The notes below the pieces were generated by a model. The model was not told the DNA's origin and made no database searches. It was given only the letters and a program-made list of their open reading frames with translations. Both the position numbers and the translations under genes were made by a program. From assembly GCF_900460245.1 (NCBI RefSeq), contig NZ_UHIP01000001.1:1798001-1862000 (forward strand): a stretch of DNA of 64,000 bases. The letters run 5' to 3'. The stretch comes from Vibrio fluvialis. Its GTDB lineage: Bacteria > Pseudomonadota > Gammaproteobacteria > Enterobacterales > Vibrionaceae. Shown here piece by piece: positions 26,667-36,643 of this stretch; within the stretch, counting starts at the first letter, position 1; each line of letters begins with the position of its first letter.

Positions 26667-28262
26667 GTGTTAACGACTGCAAACATCACCATGCAATTTG
26701 GCGATAAGCCATTGTTTGAAAACATCTCGATTAAATTTGGTAATGGCAACCGTTACGGCCTGATTGGTGCCAACGGTTGTGGTAAATCCACATTTATGAA
26801 AATTCTCAGCGGCGAGCTGGAGCCATCGGCAGGTTCTGTTTCGACCGATCCAAACGAGCGTATGGCTAAACTGGGTCAGGATCAGTTCGCGTTTGAAGAG
26901 TTCACGGTGGTGGACACAGTTATCATGGGTCACAAAGAGTTGTGGAAGGTCAAAGAAGAACGTGACCGCATTTACGCTCTGCCAGAAATGACCGACGAAG
27001 ACGGCATGCGTGTTGGCGATCTGGAAACTGAATTCGCAGAAATGGACGGCTACTCCGCCGAAGCACGCGCGGGTGAACTGCTGCTGGGCTTGGGTATTCC
27101 TGAAGCACAACATTTCAGCCTGATGAGCGAGCTCGCACCGGGTCTGAAACTGCGTGTGTTGCTGGCGCAGGTGCTGTTCGCAGAACCAGAAATCATGCTG
27201 CTCGACGAACCCACCAACAACCTGGACATGCACACTATCGCATGGCTGGAGCAAACGTTGCTGGCGCGTAACTGCACCATGATCATCATCTCGCACGACC
27301 GTCACTTCCTGAATACCGTATGTACGCACATGGCGGATCTGGATTACGGTGAACTGCGTCTGTTCCACGGTAACTACGACGAATACATGATCGCGGCTGA
27401 ACAAGCGCGTGACCGTCTGCATGCCGACAACGCGAAGAAGAAAGCTCAAATTGCTGAGCTGCAAACCTTCGTAAGCCGCTTCTCTGCGAACGCATCAAAA
27501 GCGAAACAGGCGACTTCTCGTCAGAAACAGCTGGATAAAATCCAACTGGAAGAAGTGAAACCGTCAAGCCGCCAGTCACCATTCATCCGTTTCGATCAGA
27601 AGAAAGAACTGTTCCGTAACGCGCTGGAAGTGGAAGGTTTGAAACAGGGTTACGGCGAGAACATTCTGATCAACAACGTCAACCTGATGGTTGAAGTGGG
27701 TGAACGCATCGCGATCATCGGTGAGAACGGTATCGGTAAATCCACCACGCTGAACACTCTGGCGGGTGTGATGGAACCGATGGCGGGCATGATCAAATGG
27801 TCTGAAAACAACAACATCGGTTTCTACGCTCAGGACCACGCACATGATTTCGCGGAAGACATGTCGTTGCTGGACTGGATGAGCCAGTGGAAAAACGAAG
27901 GCGAAGACGAGCAAACCGTACGCGGTATTCTGGGTCGTATGCTGTTCTCACAAAACGACATCAAGAAATCGGTCAAAGTGATTTCTGGTGGTGAGCAAGG
28001 TCGTATGCTGTTTGGTAAGCTGATCATGCAAAAACCAAACATCCTGCTGATGGACGAACCAACCAACCACATGGACATGGAATCGATCGAAGCACTGAAC
28101 CTGGCTCTGGAAAACTACAAAGGCACGCTGCTGTTTGTTTCTCACGACCGTCAGTTCGTATCATCGATTGCGACTCGCATTATCGAAATCACCAAAGATG
28201 GTGTGAACGACTTCCACGGTACGTACGATGAGTACCTGGCGAAACAAGGCCTGATTGGCTAA
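26667..28262 (+). CDS. ybiT: ABC-F ATPase YbiT
   Basis: A 531-residue ABC-F protein, soluble, with two ATPase domains; family members bind the ribosome E site and influence translation elongation. First Walker [13 protein letters not shown] signature weak (ELAPGLKLR) and Walker [14 protein letters not shown]-site linker region [36 protein letters not shown]; second Walker [10 protein letters not shown], signature [10 protein letters not shown], Walker [13 protein letters not shown]. It aligns with E. coli YbiT through its length. I take GTG at 26667 as start ([12 protein letters not shown], as in the family), with GGAA six bases before it; a TTG four codons earlier is the alternative. Confidence 0.93.
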   Translation: MLTTANITMQFGDKPLFENISIKFGNGNRYGLIGANGCGKSTFMKILSGELEPSAGSVSTDPNERMAKLGQDQFAFEEFTVVDTVIMGHKELWKVKEERDRIYALPEMTDEDGMRVGDLETEFAEMDGYSAEARAGELLLGLGIPEAQHFSLMSELAPGLKLRVLLAQVLFAEPEIMLLDEPTNNLDMHTIAWLEQTLLARNCTMIIISHDRHFLNTVCTHMADLDYGELRLFHGNYDEYMIAAEQARDRLHADNAKKKAQIAELQTFVSRFSANASKAKQATSRQKQLDKIQLEEVKPSSRQSPFIRFDQKKELFRNALEVEGLKQGYGENILINNVNLMVEVGERIAIIGENGIGKSTTLNTLAGVMEPMAGMIKWSENNNIGFYAQDHAHDFAEDMSLLDWMSQWKNEGEDEQTVRGILGRMLFSQNDIKKSVKVISGGEQGRMLFGKLIMQKPNILLMDEPTNHMDMESIEALNLALENYKGTLLFVSHDRQFVSSIATRIIEITKDGVNDFHGTYDEYLAKQGLIG

Positions 28263-28295
28263 TTCGCCACCCGGTTTTAAGTCATAACGCTTGCT

Positions 28296-28327
28296 AAAAA
28301 GCCATCGCATTTGCGGTGGCTTTTTTA
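28296..28327 (+). terminator. terminator after ybiT
   Basis: AAAAAGCCATCGC / GCGGTGGCTTTTTT, a stem with one wobble, 34 bases after the stop. Confidence 0.88.
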
Positions 28328-28405
28328 TTGGCGCCATCGCCTTGCAAAGCAACTTCATCGTCCTATCACCCACAATGTAAAGTTTTTAGTTATCCGTCAC
28401 AGAAA

Positions 28406-28436
28406 TTGAGCGACTCTGCCGAGAACGTGATACACT
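28406..28436 (+). promoter_or_regulatory. candidate promoter for the ygiQ leader
   Basis: TTGAGC at 28406 and TACACT at 28431 (or GATACA at 28429 with a 17-base spacer) lie just before the structured leader. A weak sigma-70 match; the call rests mostly on position. Confidence 0.4.
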
Positions 28437-28440
28437 CCAC

Positions 28441-28777
28441 CGCTATTTTGTTTGGCTGCTTTTTTCACCTAGTATTACTGCAGGTATTAAGGCCGCACAG
28501 AGACCTTAATACGCGATATTAGGCGCAATCTAAGCCGAACAAAGCGGAGCGGAAAACGGAGGTTGGACGCTCGTAATACGCGTAAATAACGCCAGCGGGA
28601 AGCGATGAGCGTGAGGCGAACCTGAGTGATGAAGATCAGGAAGACTCTAGCGCGCAAGAATGTCGGGCGTTGAGTGGAAGACCGCACAACAGAGGCCAGG
28701 CTTTTGCCCTGTGACCACATAATAATGGTCAGAACGCCACTCAGCCCCTTTAGTAAAGTGAGCAAGTTTTTAAACTT
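28441..28777 (+). ncRNA. long structured 5' leader of ygiQ, candidate cis-acting RNA
   Basis: About 335 bases without a credible coding frame, upstream of the ygiQ ATG. I see by eye a perfect nine-base stem (GTATTAAGG 28484-28492 with CCTTAATAC 28504-28512), GAGCG / CGCTC around 28547-28572, CCTGA / TCAGG at 28621-28639, a longer-range pair AACGCC (28588) with GGCGTT (28666), and TGAGTGG (28671) with CCACTCA (28737) enclosing two further hairpins, one of them GACCA / TGGTC. That is much more pairing than a normal leader. It does not match the SAM, cobalamin, Moco, RNase P, 6S or CsrB consensus elements I know. Could be a riboswitch, an attenuator or an sRNA. No strong terminator is present before ygiQ. 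Confidence 0.5.
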
Positions 28778-31111
28778 ATGAATACACCAAAGATTAACGA
28801 ATACAAGAAATACTGGGCCGAGTGTTTTGGCACAGCCCCATTCCTGCCGACATCGCGTAAAGAGATGCAGGCGCTGGGTTGGGACAGCTGTGACATCATC
28901 ATCGTCACTGGCGATGCGTATGTCGATCATCCGAGCTTCGGTATGGCGATCATTGGCCGTTTGCTGGAATCGCAGGGTTTCCGCGTGGGCATCATTGCGC
29001 AGCCAGAATGGAGCAGCAAAGACGCCTTTACCACGCTGGGTAAACCAAACCTGTTCTTTGGCGTAACGGCCGGAAACATGGACTCGATGATCAACCGTTA
29101 CACGGCGGACAAAAAGCTGCGTCACGATGATGCTTACACGCCAAACAATGAAGGCGGTAAACGTCCGGATCGTGCCACTCTGGTGTATTCACAACGTTGT
29201 CGCGAAGCGTACAAAGATGTGCCAATCGTTTTGGGTGGTATTGAAGCCAGCCTGCGACGCGTCGCGCATTACGACTACTGGTCAGATAAAGTTCGTCGCT
29301 CGGTCCTGTTTGATGCCAAAGCGGATATCCTGCTGTTTGGTAACGCAGAGCGTGCACTGGTCGAAGTCGCGCATCGCCTGGCCAATGGCGAAAACATCAG
29401 CGACATGACTAACGTGCGCGGCACTGCAGTCAACCTGCCTGCTGCTCCGGAAGGCTACACCATTATCGACTCTTCGCGTATTGATAAACCAAGCACGCCG
29501 TTCGTACCAACCAACCCGTATGAAGTGGAAACGCAGTGCGAGACCGGCAAAAAAGAAGAAGCCGAAGCCAAACCGATCACCATTCGCCCTTCTCGCCACG
29601 ATGCCAAGACGACAGCCGTGCGTCTGCCTTCTTACGAGAAACTGCAAAACGACCGTATTCTTTACGCACACGCCAGCCGCGTGCTGCACCTGGAAACCAA
29701 CCCATATTCTGGCCGCGCGCTGCTACAGAGCCATGGCAACCGTGAACTGTGGGTAAACCAGGCACCGATCCCACTCTCGACAGAAGAGATGGATTTCGTG
29801 TTCGACTTACCATACGCGCGTGTTCCGCACCCAATGTATGGCAAAGCGAAAATTCCGGCTTATGACATGATCAAGACATCGGTCAACATCATGCGCGGCT
29901 GCTTTGGTGGCTGTTCTTTCTGTTCGATCACCGAACACGAAGGCCGTATCATTCAGAACCGTTCGAAAGAGTCGATCATCAACGAACTGAAAGAGATTCG
30001 TGACAAGGTTCCGGGCTTTACCGGCACCATTTCGGATTTGGGTGGCCCTACGGCCAACATGTACCGCCTTGGCTGTTCGGATCCAAAAGCGGAAGCCAAC
30101 TGTCGCCGTCCGTCGTGTGTGTTCCCGGGTATCTGTCACAAACTCAATACCGATCATAAGCACACCATCGACCTGTATCGCGAAGCGCGTAAAGTCGACG
30201 GCATTAAGAAGATCATGATTGCCTCAGGCGTGCGTTACGATCTGGCGATTGAGTCTCCGGAATACATCAAAGAACTGGTCACGCACCACGTTGGTGGTTA
30301 TCTGAAGATTGCACCGGAACATACCGAGAAATCGCCACTGGATCTGATGATGAAACCGGGCATGGGAACGTACGATCGCTTCAAAGAGCTGTTTGAAAAA
30401 TATAGCGCAGAAGCGGGTAAGAAACAGTACCTGATCCCGTACTTCATCTCCGCGCACCCGGGCACAAAAGACGAAGACATGCTCAACCTAGCGCTGTGGC
30501 TGAAGAAGAACAACTACGAGTGTGACCAGGTACAGAACTTCTACCCTTCGCCAATGTGTAACGCGACAGCGATGTATCACTCAGAAGTGAACCCACTGAA
30601 ACGCGTGAAGTACAAAAAACGTGAAGACGTGGCGGTGCCAAAAGGTGAGCGTCAGCGTCGTCTGCACAAAGCACTGCTGCGCTACCACGATCCAGCCAAC
30701 TGGCCACTGATCCGTGAAGCGCTGATCAACATGGGTAAAAAACACCTGATCGGCGACAAACCGGGTTGCCTGGTACCATCTGAAGATGGTGAGAAACTGA
30801 CGCCGGCACAACGTCGTAAATCTGGTCGCCATGGTTCGAACCGTTTTGCAACCAAGCATACGATGGCACAACCGGGCTTTGATGCACTGCGTGGCGACAA
30901 ACCAGCCGGTCAGCGTCAGGGCAACAGCAAACCAGGCGGTCAGTCGAAGCCGGGAGCTAACGGCAGACCTGCGGGCAATCAGGCAAAGTCAGGCCAGAAC
31001 GGTAAACCGAATAGCAATGGCCGCCCCAATACCAGTGCGGGTCAGGGTCAAAACCGTTCCCGTCCGGCCGGAAAAGGTAAAGCGCAGGGTCGCAGCAGCC
31101 AACGAGCCTGA
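28778..31111 (+). CDS. ygiQ: YgiQ family radical SAM protein
   Basis: A 777-residue member of UPF0313/YgiQ. The domain order is an N-terminal cobalamin-binding-like region (about 30-200), a radical SAM core with the cluster motif [12 protein letters not shown] (about residues 372-383; CxxxCxxC), and a C-terminal domain (DUF3362-type) with [18 protein letters not shown] and a [11 protein letters not shown] segment. From about 700 the chain is a basic low-complexity tail of Gly, Pro, Lys, Asn, Ser and Gln, which suggests contact with RNA. The reaction is not known. The 5' leader is long and structured; there is no Shine-Dalgarno better than GTGAGC at the start. Confidence 0.93.
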   Translation: MNTPKINEYKKYWAECFGTAPFLPTSRKEMQALGWDSCDIIIVTGDAYVDHPSFGMAIIGRLLESQGFRVGIIAQPEWSSKDAFTTLGKPNLFFGVTAGNMDSMINRYTADKKLRHDDAYTPNNEGGKRPDRATLVYSQRCREAYKDVPIVLGGIEASLRRVAHYDYWSDKVRRSVLFDAKADILLFGNAERALVEVAHRLANGENISDMTNVRGTAVNLPAAPEGYTIIDSSRIDKPSTPFVPTNPYEVETQCETGKKEEAEAKPITIRPSRHDAKTTAVRLPSYEKLQNDRILYAHASRVLHLETNPYSGRALLQSHGNRELWVNQAPIPLSTEEMDFVFDLPYARVPHPMYGKAKIPAYDMIKTSVNIMRGCFGGCSFCSITEHEGRIIQNRSKESIINELKEIRDKVPGFTGTISDLGGPTANMYRLGCSDPKAEANCRRPSCVFPGICHKLNTDHKHTIDLYREARKVDGIKKIMIASGVRYDLAIESPEYIKELVTHHVGGYLKIAPEHTEKSPLDLMMKPGMGTYDRFKELFEKYSAEAGKKQYLIPYFISAHPGTKDEDMLNLALWLKKNNYECDQVQNFYPSPMCNATAMYHSEVNPLKRVKYKKREDVAVPKGERQRRLHKALLRYHDPANWPLIREALINMGKKHLIGDKPGCLVPSEDGEKLTPAQRRKSGRHGSNRFATKHTMAQPGFDALRGDKPAGQRQGNSKPGGQSKPGANGRPAGNQAKSGQNGKPNSNGRPNTSAGQGQNRSRPAGKGKAQGRSSQRA

Positions 31112-31121
31112 TAACCATGTA

Positions 31122-31149
31122 GAAACCGCCAGCAATGGCGGTTTTTTTA
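31122..31149 (+). terminator. terminator after ygiQ
   Basis: GAAACCGCCA / TGGCGGTTTTTTT, 11 bases after the stop. Confidence 0.9.
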
Positions 31150-31185
31150 TCGCTGTGCTCAAGGCCCCCTGAGCAACGGAAACAA

Positions 31186-31216
31186 AAAAGCCCAGTGTGA
31201 CCACTGAGCTTTTTAA
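31186..31216 (-). terminator. terminator after serC
   Basis: AAAAAGCCCAGTG / CACTGAGCTTTTT around TGAC; on the minus strand it ends with a T run. It lies 36 bases past the serC stop. Confidence 0.8.
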
Positions 31217-31251
31217 AATGCGCGTTCAAGCTTGCAAGCAAGCTCAGACAA

Positions 31252-32346
31252 TTACGCGTACTGAGCTTCGAACTCTTTCATGAAATCAACCAACGCCTGA
31301 ACGCCTTCCAGCGGCATTGCGTTGTAGATAGAAGCACGCATACCACCCACGACGCGGTGACCTTTCAGAGAAGTCAGTCCACGCGCTTCAGCCAGTTCCA
31401 GGAAAGTACCATCCAGTTCTGGTTTTGCCAACTGGAACGGAACGTTCATCAGTGAGCGGTTGTTAGAGTGAATTTCGTTACGGTAGAAGTCTGAAGAATC
31501 GATGTAACCGTACAGCAGTGCCGCTTTTTCACGGTTGATCTTTTCAATCGCTTTAACACCGCCCTGCTCTTTCAGCCATTTGAACACCAGGCCAGACAGA
31601 TACCAAGCAAACGTTGGTGGCGTGTTGAACATCGAATCCTGTTCCGCCAGCAGTTTGTAGTTCAGAATGCTGGGTAGAACGTCATTGGCTAAGCCCAACA
31701 GATCATCACGCACGATCGCAATACAGATACCCGCAGGGCCGATGTTTTTCTGAGCACCCGCGTAAATCACGCCGTATTTCGATACGTCGATTTCGCGCGA
31801 AAGAATGGTAGAAGACATGTCAGCAACGATCGGTTTGTCAGTCACAGGCAGGTCGTTAATTTCGATACCGTCGATAGTTTCGTTTGGACAGAAGTGAACG
31901 TAAGCGGAGTCCGCGTCAATTTTCCATTCGCTGGCAGGCAGGACAGCCGTTTTGCCGTCTTTTTCGATTTTCGCGTCAAATACCGCCGGTTTGCAGTATT
32001 TTTTCGCTTCTTTCACTGCACTTGCCGCCCAGTAACCTGCGTCGATGTAGGTCGCCTGAGTTTTGTCACCCAGTAGGTTCAGTGGAACCGCCGCAAATTG
32101 TGCACGCGCACCGCCTTGGCAGAACAGCACTTTGTAGTTATCTGGAATGTTGAGAAGATCGCGTAAATCCTGTTCCGCTTCTTCAGCAACTTGAATGAAA
32201 GGTTTGCTACGGTGACTGATTTCCATCACTGAAACGCCCAGATCGTTCCAGTTAACAAATTCAGCCTGTGCTTTTTGCATCACTGCTTTTGGCAACGCTG
32301 CTGGACCAGCACTAAAGTTAAAAACAGTGTCCGTATTCGGCTCCAT
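31252..32346 (-). CDS. serC: phosphoserine aminotransferase
   Basis: A 364-residue PLP enzyme (fold type I) that converts 3-phosphohydroxypyruvate and glutamate to phosphoserine in serine synthesis; it also serves pyridoxine synthesis. It begins [15 protein letters not shown], the family signature. The PLP lysine lies in [15 protein letters not shown], and [17 protein letters not shown] supplies phosphate contacts. The ATG at 32346 has AAGGA upstream; earlier in-frame codons are not part of the protein. The gene is downstream of a YdgA-type gene but separated by its terminator. Confidence 0.97.
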   Translation of the reverse strand: MEPNTDTVFNFSAGPAALPKAVMQKAQAEFVNWNDLGVSVMEISHRSKPFIQVAEEAEQDLRDLLNIPDNYKVLFCQGGARAQFAAVPLNLLGDKTQATYIDAGYWAASAVKEAKKYCKPAVFDAKIEKDGKTAVLPASEWKIDADSAYVHFCPNETIDGIEINDLPVTDKPIVADMSSTILSREIDVSKYGVIYAGAQKNIGPAGICIAIVRDDLLGLANDVLPSILNYKLLAEQDSMFNTPPTFAWYLSGLVFKWLKEQGGVKAIEKINREKAALLYGYIDSSDFYRNEIHSNNRSLMNVPFQLAKPELDGTFLELAEARGLTSLKGHRVVGGMRASIYNAMPLEGVQALVDFMKEFEAQYA

Positions 32347-32414
32347 GTGTTCCTTGCTCCTGCTATCGAAAATTAGTGTGATTAATACCACTTTTTTATC
32401 AGGATAAAAAGCGA

Positions 32415-32442
32415 GAAAAGAGGTCTTAAGACCTCTTTTCTT
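32415..32442 (-). terminator. terminator after the YdgA-type gene
   Basis: GAAAAGAGGTCTT / AAGACCTCTTTTC, an almost perfect palindrome with T runs in both directions, between the YdgA-type gene and serC. Confidence 0.85.
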
Positions 32443-32465
32443 TAATAACCGATTAAATCAGCAGA

Positions 32466-33737
32466 TTAGTAACCTTGTTGCATCATTAACGGTACCAGCA
32501 ATGCCACCAGCGGGACCTGTTGACCATTGGCAAAAACGAGATTTCCGTCTTTCACATCCGCTTTTAACTGGTAACCTTTTTCGTTCTGAGTCGCCATTTC
32601 CATCATGACCAGTTCGTCAACACCTTGTTGAACAAACGGATAGTCAGCCGCTAGCTGAGTTGAGACAAAAGTGTCCAGATTGCCAGTCAGCGCCGATAAA
32701 ATCACGCTCGGGTCCTGCAGCACGTCTTTAGTGCCTTCTGGAATGGCAAACGACCAGTTAGAGTCGAATTCACCCTCACCCACTTTCAGCGCCATTTTGT
32801 TCATGCTGACTTTGAAACCTTTTGCGAACAGGGTGTCCACGTAAGGTAGCGCTTCAGAAATCGCCTGTTGGGACATATCAGGATTCTCCTGATAGATGTC
32901 GGAAAGTTTGGCAAACGACTGGCTGTCAACATCACCCAAAGTGAAATCGATTTGCACGTCGTTAACTTTGCCACTTTCATTCACCAACTCACCGATCTTG
33001 ATAATATGTTGGCTGCTAAAACGCTGTTTCGGCTCATCCAATGTTGAGGTGAATTCGTACGATGCCTGTTTCGCGCTGAATGGCGAGTCACCTGCCGTAT
33101 CTTGAGTATTCAGTTGCTCCATGGTCATTTTTTGCTGACCAATCCAGAAACCGTTTTGTTGTATGCCCTGACCTTCACCCGCCAAATTGCTCATCTGAAC
33201 TTTTTCACCCGTCGGGAAATCCATATCAATGGATGGAATCGACGCAGAGTAAGTCAGTTCGCCTAGCGTCGTCGCTGTGCCCTTAAACACCATCGGTGTT
33301 ACAGACAGCGTGAATGGATTCTCGCCGTTATTGGCATAGTGCCAGGTTTCCGTTTGTGCTGTGTACTCCGTGTTGCCGTTTAAGCGGGTGGTACTGTTGA
33401 TCACCATGGGGAAATCCGGGTAATCCGGGAACGTTGAGACCGCAGTCAGGCTCAGCAGACCATGATGCACTTCGCTGTTCATCACAACTTCGGTCGGTAT
33501 ACCTTCCGCTTCCATTTGGAGCTTAATGGCCGGATCTACGATGGAATAACGGGTTTGGACCGTTGAAGTCAGGTAGCCACGATCGTAACTGACCACTTCC
33601 GCTTTAACCTTATCGTTGTCGATGTGATTCACACCATCTGTGATCACGTTCTGACCGATTTGACCGACAGCCAAAGGCCAGCAAAGTGCCAATGATATTG
33701 CGCCACCAACTGCACCGATTCGTTTAATAGTTTTCAT
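32466..33737 (-). CDS. YdgA/DUF945 family protein
   Basis: A 423-residue protein. A single N-terminal hydrophobic segment (KRIGAVGGAISLALCWPLAVGQ) acts as signal or anchor; the rest is a periplasmic, beta-rich body rich in Asn, Gln and Thr. Motifs such as VVSYDRGYLTSTVQTRYSI and VMNSEVHHGLLSLTAVSTFPD match the DUF945 (YdgA) family, which in E. coli is a membrane-associated protein of unclear function. Two repeats of the family fold seem present, the second around QHIIKIGELV. Located between serC and the divergent kinase pair. Confidence 0.85.
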   Translation of the reverse strand: MKTIKRIGAVGGAISLALCWPLAVGQIGQNVITDGVNHIDNDKVKAEVVSYDRGYLTSTVQTRYSIVDPAIKLQMEAEGIPTEVVMNSEVHHGLLSLTAVSTFPDYPDFPMVINSTTRLNGNTEYTAQTETWHYANNGENPFTLSVTPMVFKGTATTLGELTYSASIPSIDMDFPTGEKVQMSNLAGEGQGIQQNGFWIGQQKMTMEQLNTQDTAGDSPFSAKQASYEFTSTLDEPKQRFSSQHIIKIGELVNESGKVNDVQIDFTLGDVDSQSFAKLSDIYQENPDMSQQAISEALPYVDTLFAKGFKVSMNKMALKVGEGEFDSNWSFAIPEGTKDVLQDPSVILSALTGNLDTFVSTQLAADYPFVQQGVDELVMMEMATQNEKGYQLKADVKDGNLVFANGQQVPLVALLVPLMMQQGY

Positions 33738-33885
33738 AATAAAAGGATTTCCTGATTGTTTGGCTCAGTCTACCGTAGTTATTTCAATGAGCTCAAGTGA
33801 CACGAGTATAAATGCGTAATGTCAGGTATTAATGAGAAAAGACTGAGTTAAATCAGAGTATTGATGCCTACTTAGTCAAAGTTTA

Positions 33886-35898
33886 GTGTCTTCAAACCTA
33901 GCTCCCAATTCCATCTGGCAAAGCTTGTTACAGTATCGATGCCGACCCGTAACCGACGAGACTGCCGTGAATCGATACGCTTTGCTCTGTTTAGACAACA
34001 ATCCCATCAGCGTGGAACAATGGCGCCACGAGCTGAGTGCGTTTGCCGCCAAGTTTGACCTGCATACTGCGGATTCTGTAGAAGATGCTCAGCAGGCTTT
34101 AGAATTTCTCGAAGAGCAAGGTCAGACCGTGGCTCTGGTTGTCGCCAGCCATCATGAAGCGTTTAACGGCGCAGACTTCTTAATTCACCTCGATAAGCTG
34201 CCGCACACACGCAATGCGCGCAAAGTGCTGATCAGCTGCGGGCAGGATATTCAGGCGATTCTGAATGCCGTCAACGAAGGCCGTCTCGATTATTGTCTGA
34301 CTAAACCTTTGCAAGACAACGTGCTGCGCAAAACCGTGCAACAGGAGCTGACCACTTACATTCTGGAACAGGATAAAGACAACATCCTGAGTTACAGTAC
34401 CCTGCTCGATCAACAGCGCATTTTGCGTGCTCATATCGATAACAAGATGCGCTCTTTCCGCGAAGGCTTTATTACGGATTACCATCGTCTGTCCGACGCC
34501 GAACTGGCCGAACAAGTCATTGGCGCCTTGTACCAATTTTTTGAAAAAGAGGATGAGACCCGAGCGTGTCGTACCTATTCTGCGGAACATCTGCTGACTA
34601 AGGAAGGCGAAGAGAACCGCTTTTTATGGTTTATCACTGAAGGTGAAGTTGCGCTGTATAAAAAAGATGATCTCGGCCAGCAACGTGAAGTGGTTCGGCA
34701 TAAAAAAGGTAATATCGTCGGAGGCATGTCGTTTGTCACAGGTGAGCCTTCGTTCTCAACCGCCATTACTCTGACCAAGACCGAAGTGATTAAACTCGAA
34801 CGTGATGTCTTTGCCAAGGTGATGCACTCCGACAGCAGTCTATTACCCTTGTTCACTAACTTGTTGTTACGTCACTTCAACCGTCGCCTACAACGCAGTA
34901 TCAACACCAAACTCCAGTTGCAAAAAACGCTTGAATCGCTCGAACTGGCGCATCAACAGCTGATCGAACGTGAGAAGATGGCGATGCTTGGCCAGTTGGT
35001 CGCAGGCGTAGCTCATGAACTCAATAACCCGGTCGCTGCCATCCTACGCGGCACAGAAACCTTAAGTCGTAACATCGAATCGATTGTCGACGGCTGCAAC
35101 GTGGACCATTCCCGGGACTCACAAGGCGCCGCGCTGCTGCGTAATGCTTTACAGGCAAAACCACTGTCGACGTCCGAAGAGCGCGCTCGCGCTAAACAAT
35201 TGGAAGAGAAAACACACCACCGTTTACTGGCCAAAAAGCTGGTAAAACTTGGCCTCGAAAACGATCAGACGCTGATCGATCTTGCAAGAAGCCATCCCGA
35301 TGACGCATTAGTACAGGTAGATAAGCTGGAATGTTACCATCTTGCCGGCAGCAATTTACGCTCCATCAACGTATGCGCGCAGCGCATTGCCGACATGGTG
35401 AAAAGCCTCAAAGGCTATGCCCGCCCGGATGACGAAACTTTTCATCAGGTCGATATTCATGAAGGGATTGAAGACACTCTGGTCATCTTCGAAAACCGGC
35501 TCAAGATGCACAGTGTTGAAAAAGAGTACGCCGATATTCCGCCGCTTCGCTGTCTGCCAATTGCGCTGCAACAGGTGTGGACCAATTTAATTTCTAATGC
35601 CATCGATGCGTTCCCTGAACGCGGCACACTTCACATTCGCACACGAATGGAGGAGAAAAATGATCAAACCTATGCTGTCATAAGTTTCACCGATAATGGC
35701 TGTGGCATACCGGATGAGCTCAAAGATCAGGTTTTTGCCCTCAACTACACCACCAAGCGGGAAGGCAACTTCGGACTGGGCATTGGTTTGTCAGTTTGCC
35801 AGCAGATAGTGCTGCAACATCAAGGGTGGATTGACGTCGACAGTGAGCTTGGTCATTACACCACCATGAGCGTTTGGTTACCGCTCTCACCTCGCTAA
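33886..35898 (+). CDS. histidine kinase with pseudo-receiver and cyclic-nucleotide-type domain
   Basis: A 670-residue soluble kinase with no TM segment. Residues 30-155 are a degenerate receiver: LLCLDNNP opens it, but the phosphoacceptor is replaced (LVVASHHEAFNG; a Ser where the Asp belongs) while the Lys in CLTKPL remains. Residues about 215-330 form a cNMP-binding-type beta barrel (LWFITEGEVALYKKD, KGNIVGGMSFVTGEPSFST), without the canonical Arg of a cAMP pocket. A coiled coil precedes HisKA (LVAGVAHELNNPVAAIL, His377), a long insertion with charged residues, and the ATPase domain (LISNAIDAF, DNGCGIPD, GLGIGLSV). The start is GTG, without a good ribosome-binding site, so N-terminal length is uncertain. 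The receiver-only gene follows by 22 bases. Confidence 0.83.
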   Translation: MSSNLAPNSIWQSLLQYRCRPVTDETAVNRYALLCLDNNPISVEQWRHELSAFAAKFDLHTADSVEDAQQALEFLEEQGQTVALVVASHHEAFNGADFLIHLDKLPHTRNARKVLISCGQDIQAILNAVNEGRLDYCLTKPLQDNVLRKTVQQELTTYILEQDKDNILSYSTLLDQQRILRAHIDNKMRSFREGFITDYHRLSDAELAEQVIGALYQFFEKEDETRACRTYSAEHLLTKEGEENRFLWFITEGEVALYKKDDLGQQREVVRHKKGNIVGGMSFVTGEPSFSTAITLTKTEVIKLERDVFAKVMHSDSSLLPLFTNLLLRHFNRRLQRSINTKLQLQKTLESLELAHQQLIEREKMAMLGQLVAGVAHELNNPVAAILRGTETLSRNIESIVDGCNVDHSRDSQGAALLRNALQAKPLSTSEERARAKQLEEKTHHRLLAKKLVKLGLENDQTLIDLARSHPDDALVQVDKLECYHLAGSNLRSINVCAQRIADMVKSLKGYARPDDETFHQVDIHEGIEDTLVIFENRLKMHSVEKEYADIPPLRCLPIALQQVWTNLISNAIDAFPERGTLHIRTRMEEKNDQTYAVISFTDNGCGIPDELKDQVFALNYTTKREGNFGLGIGLSVCQQIVLQHQGWIDVDSELGHYTTMSVWLPLSPR

Positions 35899-35920
35899 AT
35901 CATGCGATAAGGAAAATAAC

Positions 35921-36418
35921 ATGAATAAGTACATGATTTTATGTGTCGATGATGAAAGAGAAGTGCTCGATAGCGTGGTTCAGGATCTCGATTGTTTTGA
36001 AGAACACTTCGTGATTGAGGCTGCGGAATCTGTAGCAGAAGCCAAAGAAGTCATTGAAGATTATCGCCAGCAGGACATTCCTCTGGCGCTGATTTTGTGT
36101 GACCACATCATGCCAGAACAAACGGGGATCAGTTTTCTGATTGAATTAAACGACGACGAAGATACCGCCAAAACACGCAAAATTCTGTTGACGGGTCAAG
36201 CCGGTCTGGAGGATACCGTCGAAGCCATCAATCATGCCAGCCTGCATTTTTACGTGGCTAAGCCGTGGCATGGCGACCAGTTGCGCCAAACGATCAAAGA
36301 CCAGCTCACGCAGTACATTATCGACAACGAAGCGGAACTGATGCCGTGGATTCAGGTGCTCGACGCCGAAAAGATCCTCAATGCGATTTCTGCCAAACGA
36401 ATCAGTTTCGGTGAATAA
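35921..36418 (+). CDS. stand-alone response regulator receiver protein
   Basis: A 165-residue single-domain receiver. YMILCVDDEREVL provides the acidic pair, LILCDHIMPEQTG the phosphoacceptor Asp (about residue 64), ILLTGQAG the Thr and YVAKPWHGDQL the Lys. After the receiver a short C-terminal helix (KILNAISAKRISFGE) has no DNA-binding domain, so output must be by protein contact. It follows the pseudo-receiver kinase at 22 bases with AAGGAAAATAAC before its ATG, and is its likely partner. It resembles receivers of the CheY/RpfG receiver type. Confidence 0.88.
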   Translation: MNKYMILCVDDEREVLDSVVQDLDCFEEHFVIEAAESVAEAKEVIEDYRQQDIPLALILCDHIMPEQTGISFLIELNDDEDTAKTRKILLTGQAGLEDTVEAINHASLHFYVAKPWHGDQLRQTIKDQLTQYIIDNEAELMPWIQVLDAEKILNAISAKRISFGE

Positions 36419-36527
36419 GCAAACGCAGAGGAAATCACAAAGAGTTCATATATTTGGCATCTTAATTGCTTAATATTTACTTAGACGACAAAACAATGAC
36501 ATTTTTTGGTGGAGCCAGACTGCACCT

Positions 36528-36641
36528 ATGAATTATGATGTCGACACTTTTGAAGCCTGGTTATCTTTCAAGGCTTTACGTCCTAGCGGATATTCCGCTT
36601 TCGACCATGGAATTAATCATAAAGATATAGGTTTATCGTGA
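36528..36641 (+). CDS. candidate 37-codon leader ORF upstream of the YfaZ-type gene
   Basis: ATG at 36528 opens MNYDVDTFEAWLSFKALRPS and ends at TGA 36639-36641. The GTG at 36638 of the following gene overlaps this stop (GTGA), so coupling or leader-peptide control of the outer-membrane protein is possible. A perfect hairpin AGCGGA TAT TCCGCT lies inside the frame. The GGTGGAG before the ATG is 13 bases away, so initiation is uncertain. No family is recognised, and it may be chance. Confidence 0.3.
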   Translation: MNYDVDTFEAWLSFKALRPSGYSAFDHGINHKDIGLS

Positions 36642-36643
36642 CT

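Noticed and set aside
26670..27464. 264-codon minus-strand frame within ybiT
   Set aside because: Antisense of a highly conserved gene with clear Walker motifs; the translation is rich in His, Phe and Gln and has no signature.
28540..28680. CsrB-like sRNA because of several GGA motifs
   Set aside because: About seven GGA in 335 bases is near random expectation, and they are not of the repeated CAGGATG kind in hairpin loops.
28441..28777. Known riboswitch (SAM, cobalamin, Moco) for ygiQ
   Set aside because: The consensus elements of those classes are not present.
28487..29125. 212-codon frame on the minus strand over the ygiQ leader
   Set aside because: It overlaps the start of ygiQ on the other strand and its translation is Arg- and Val-rich without a known pattern; no ribosome-binding site.
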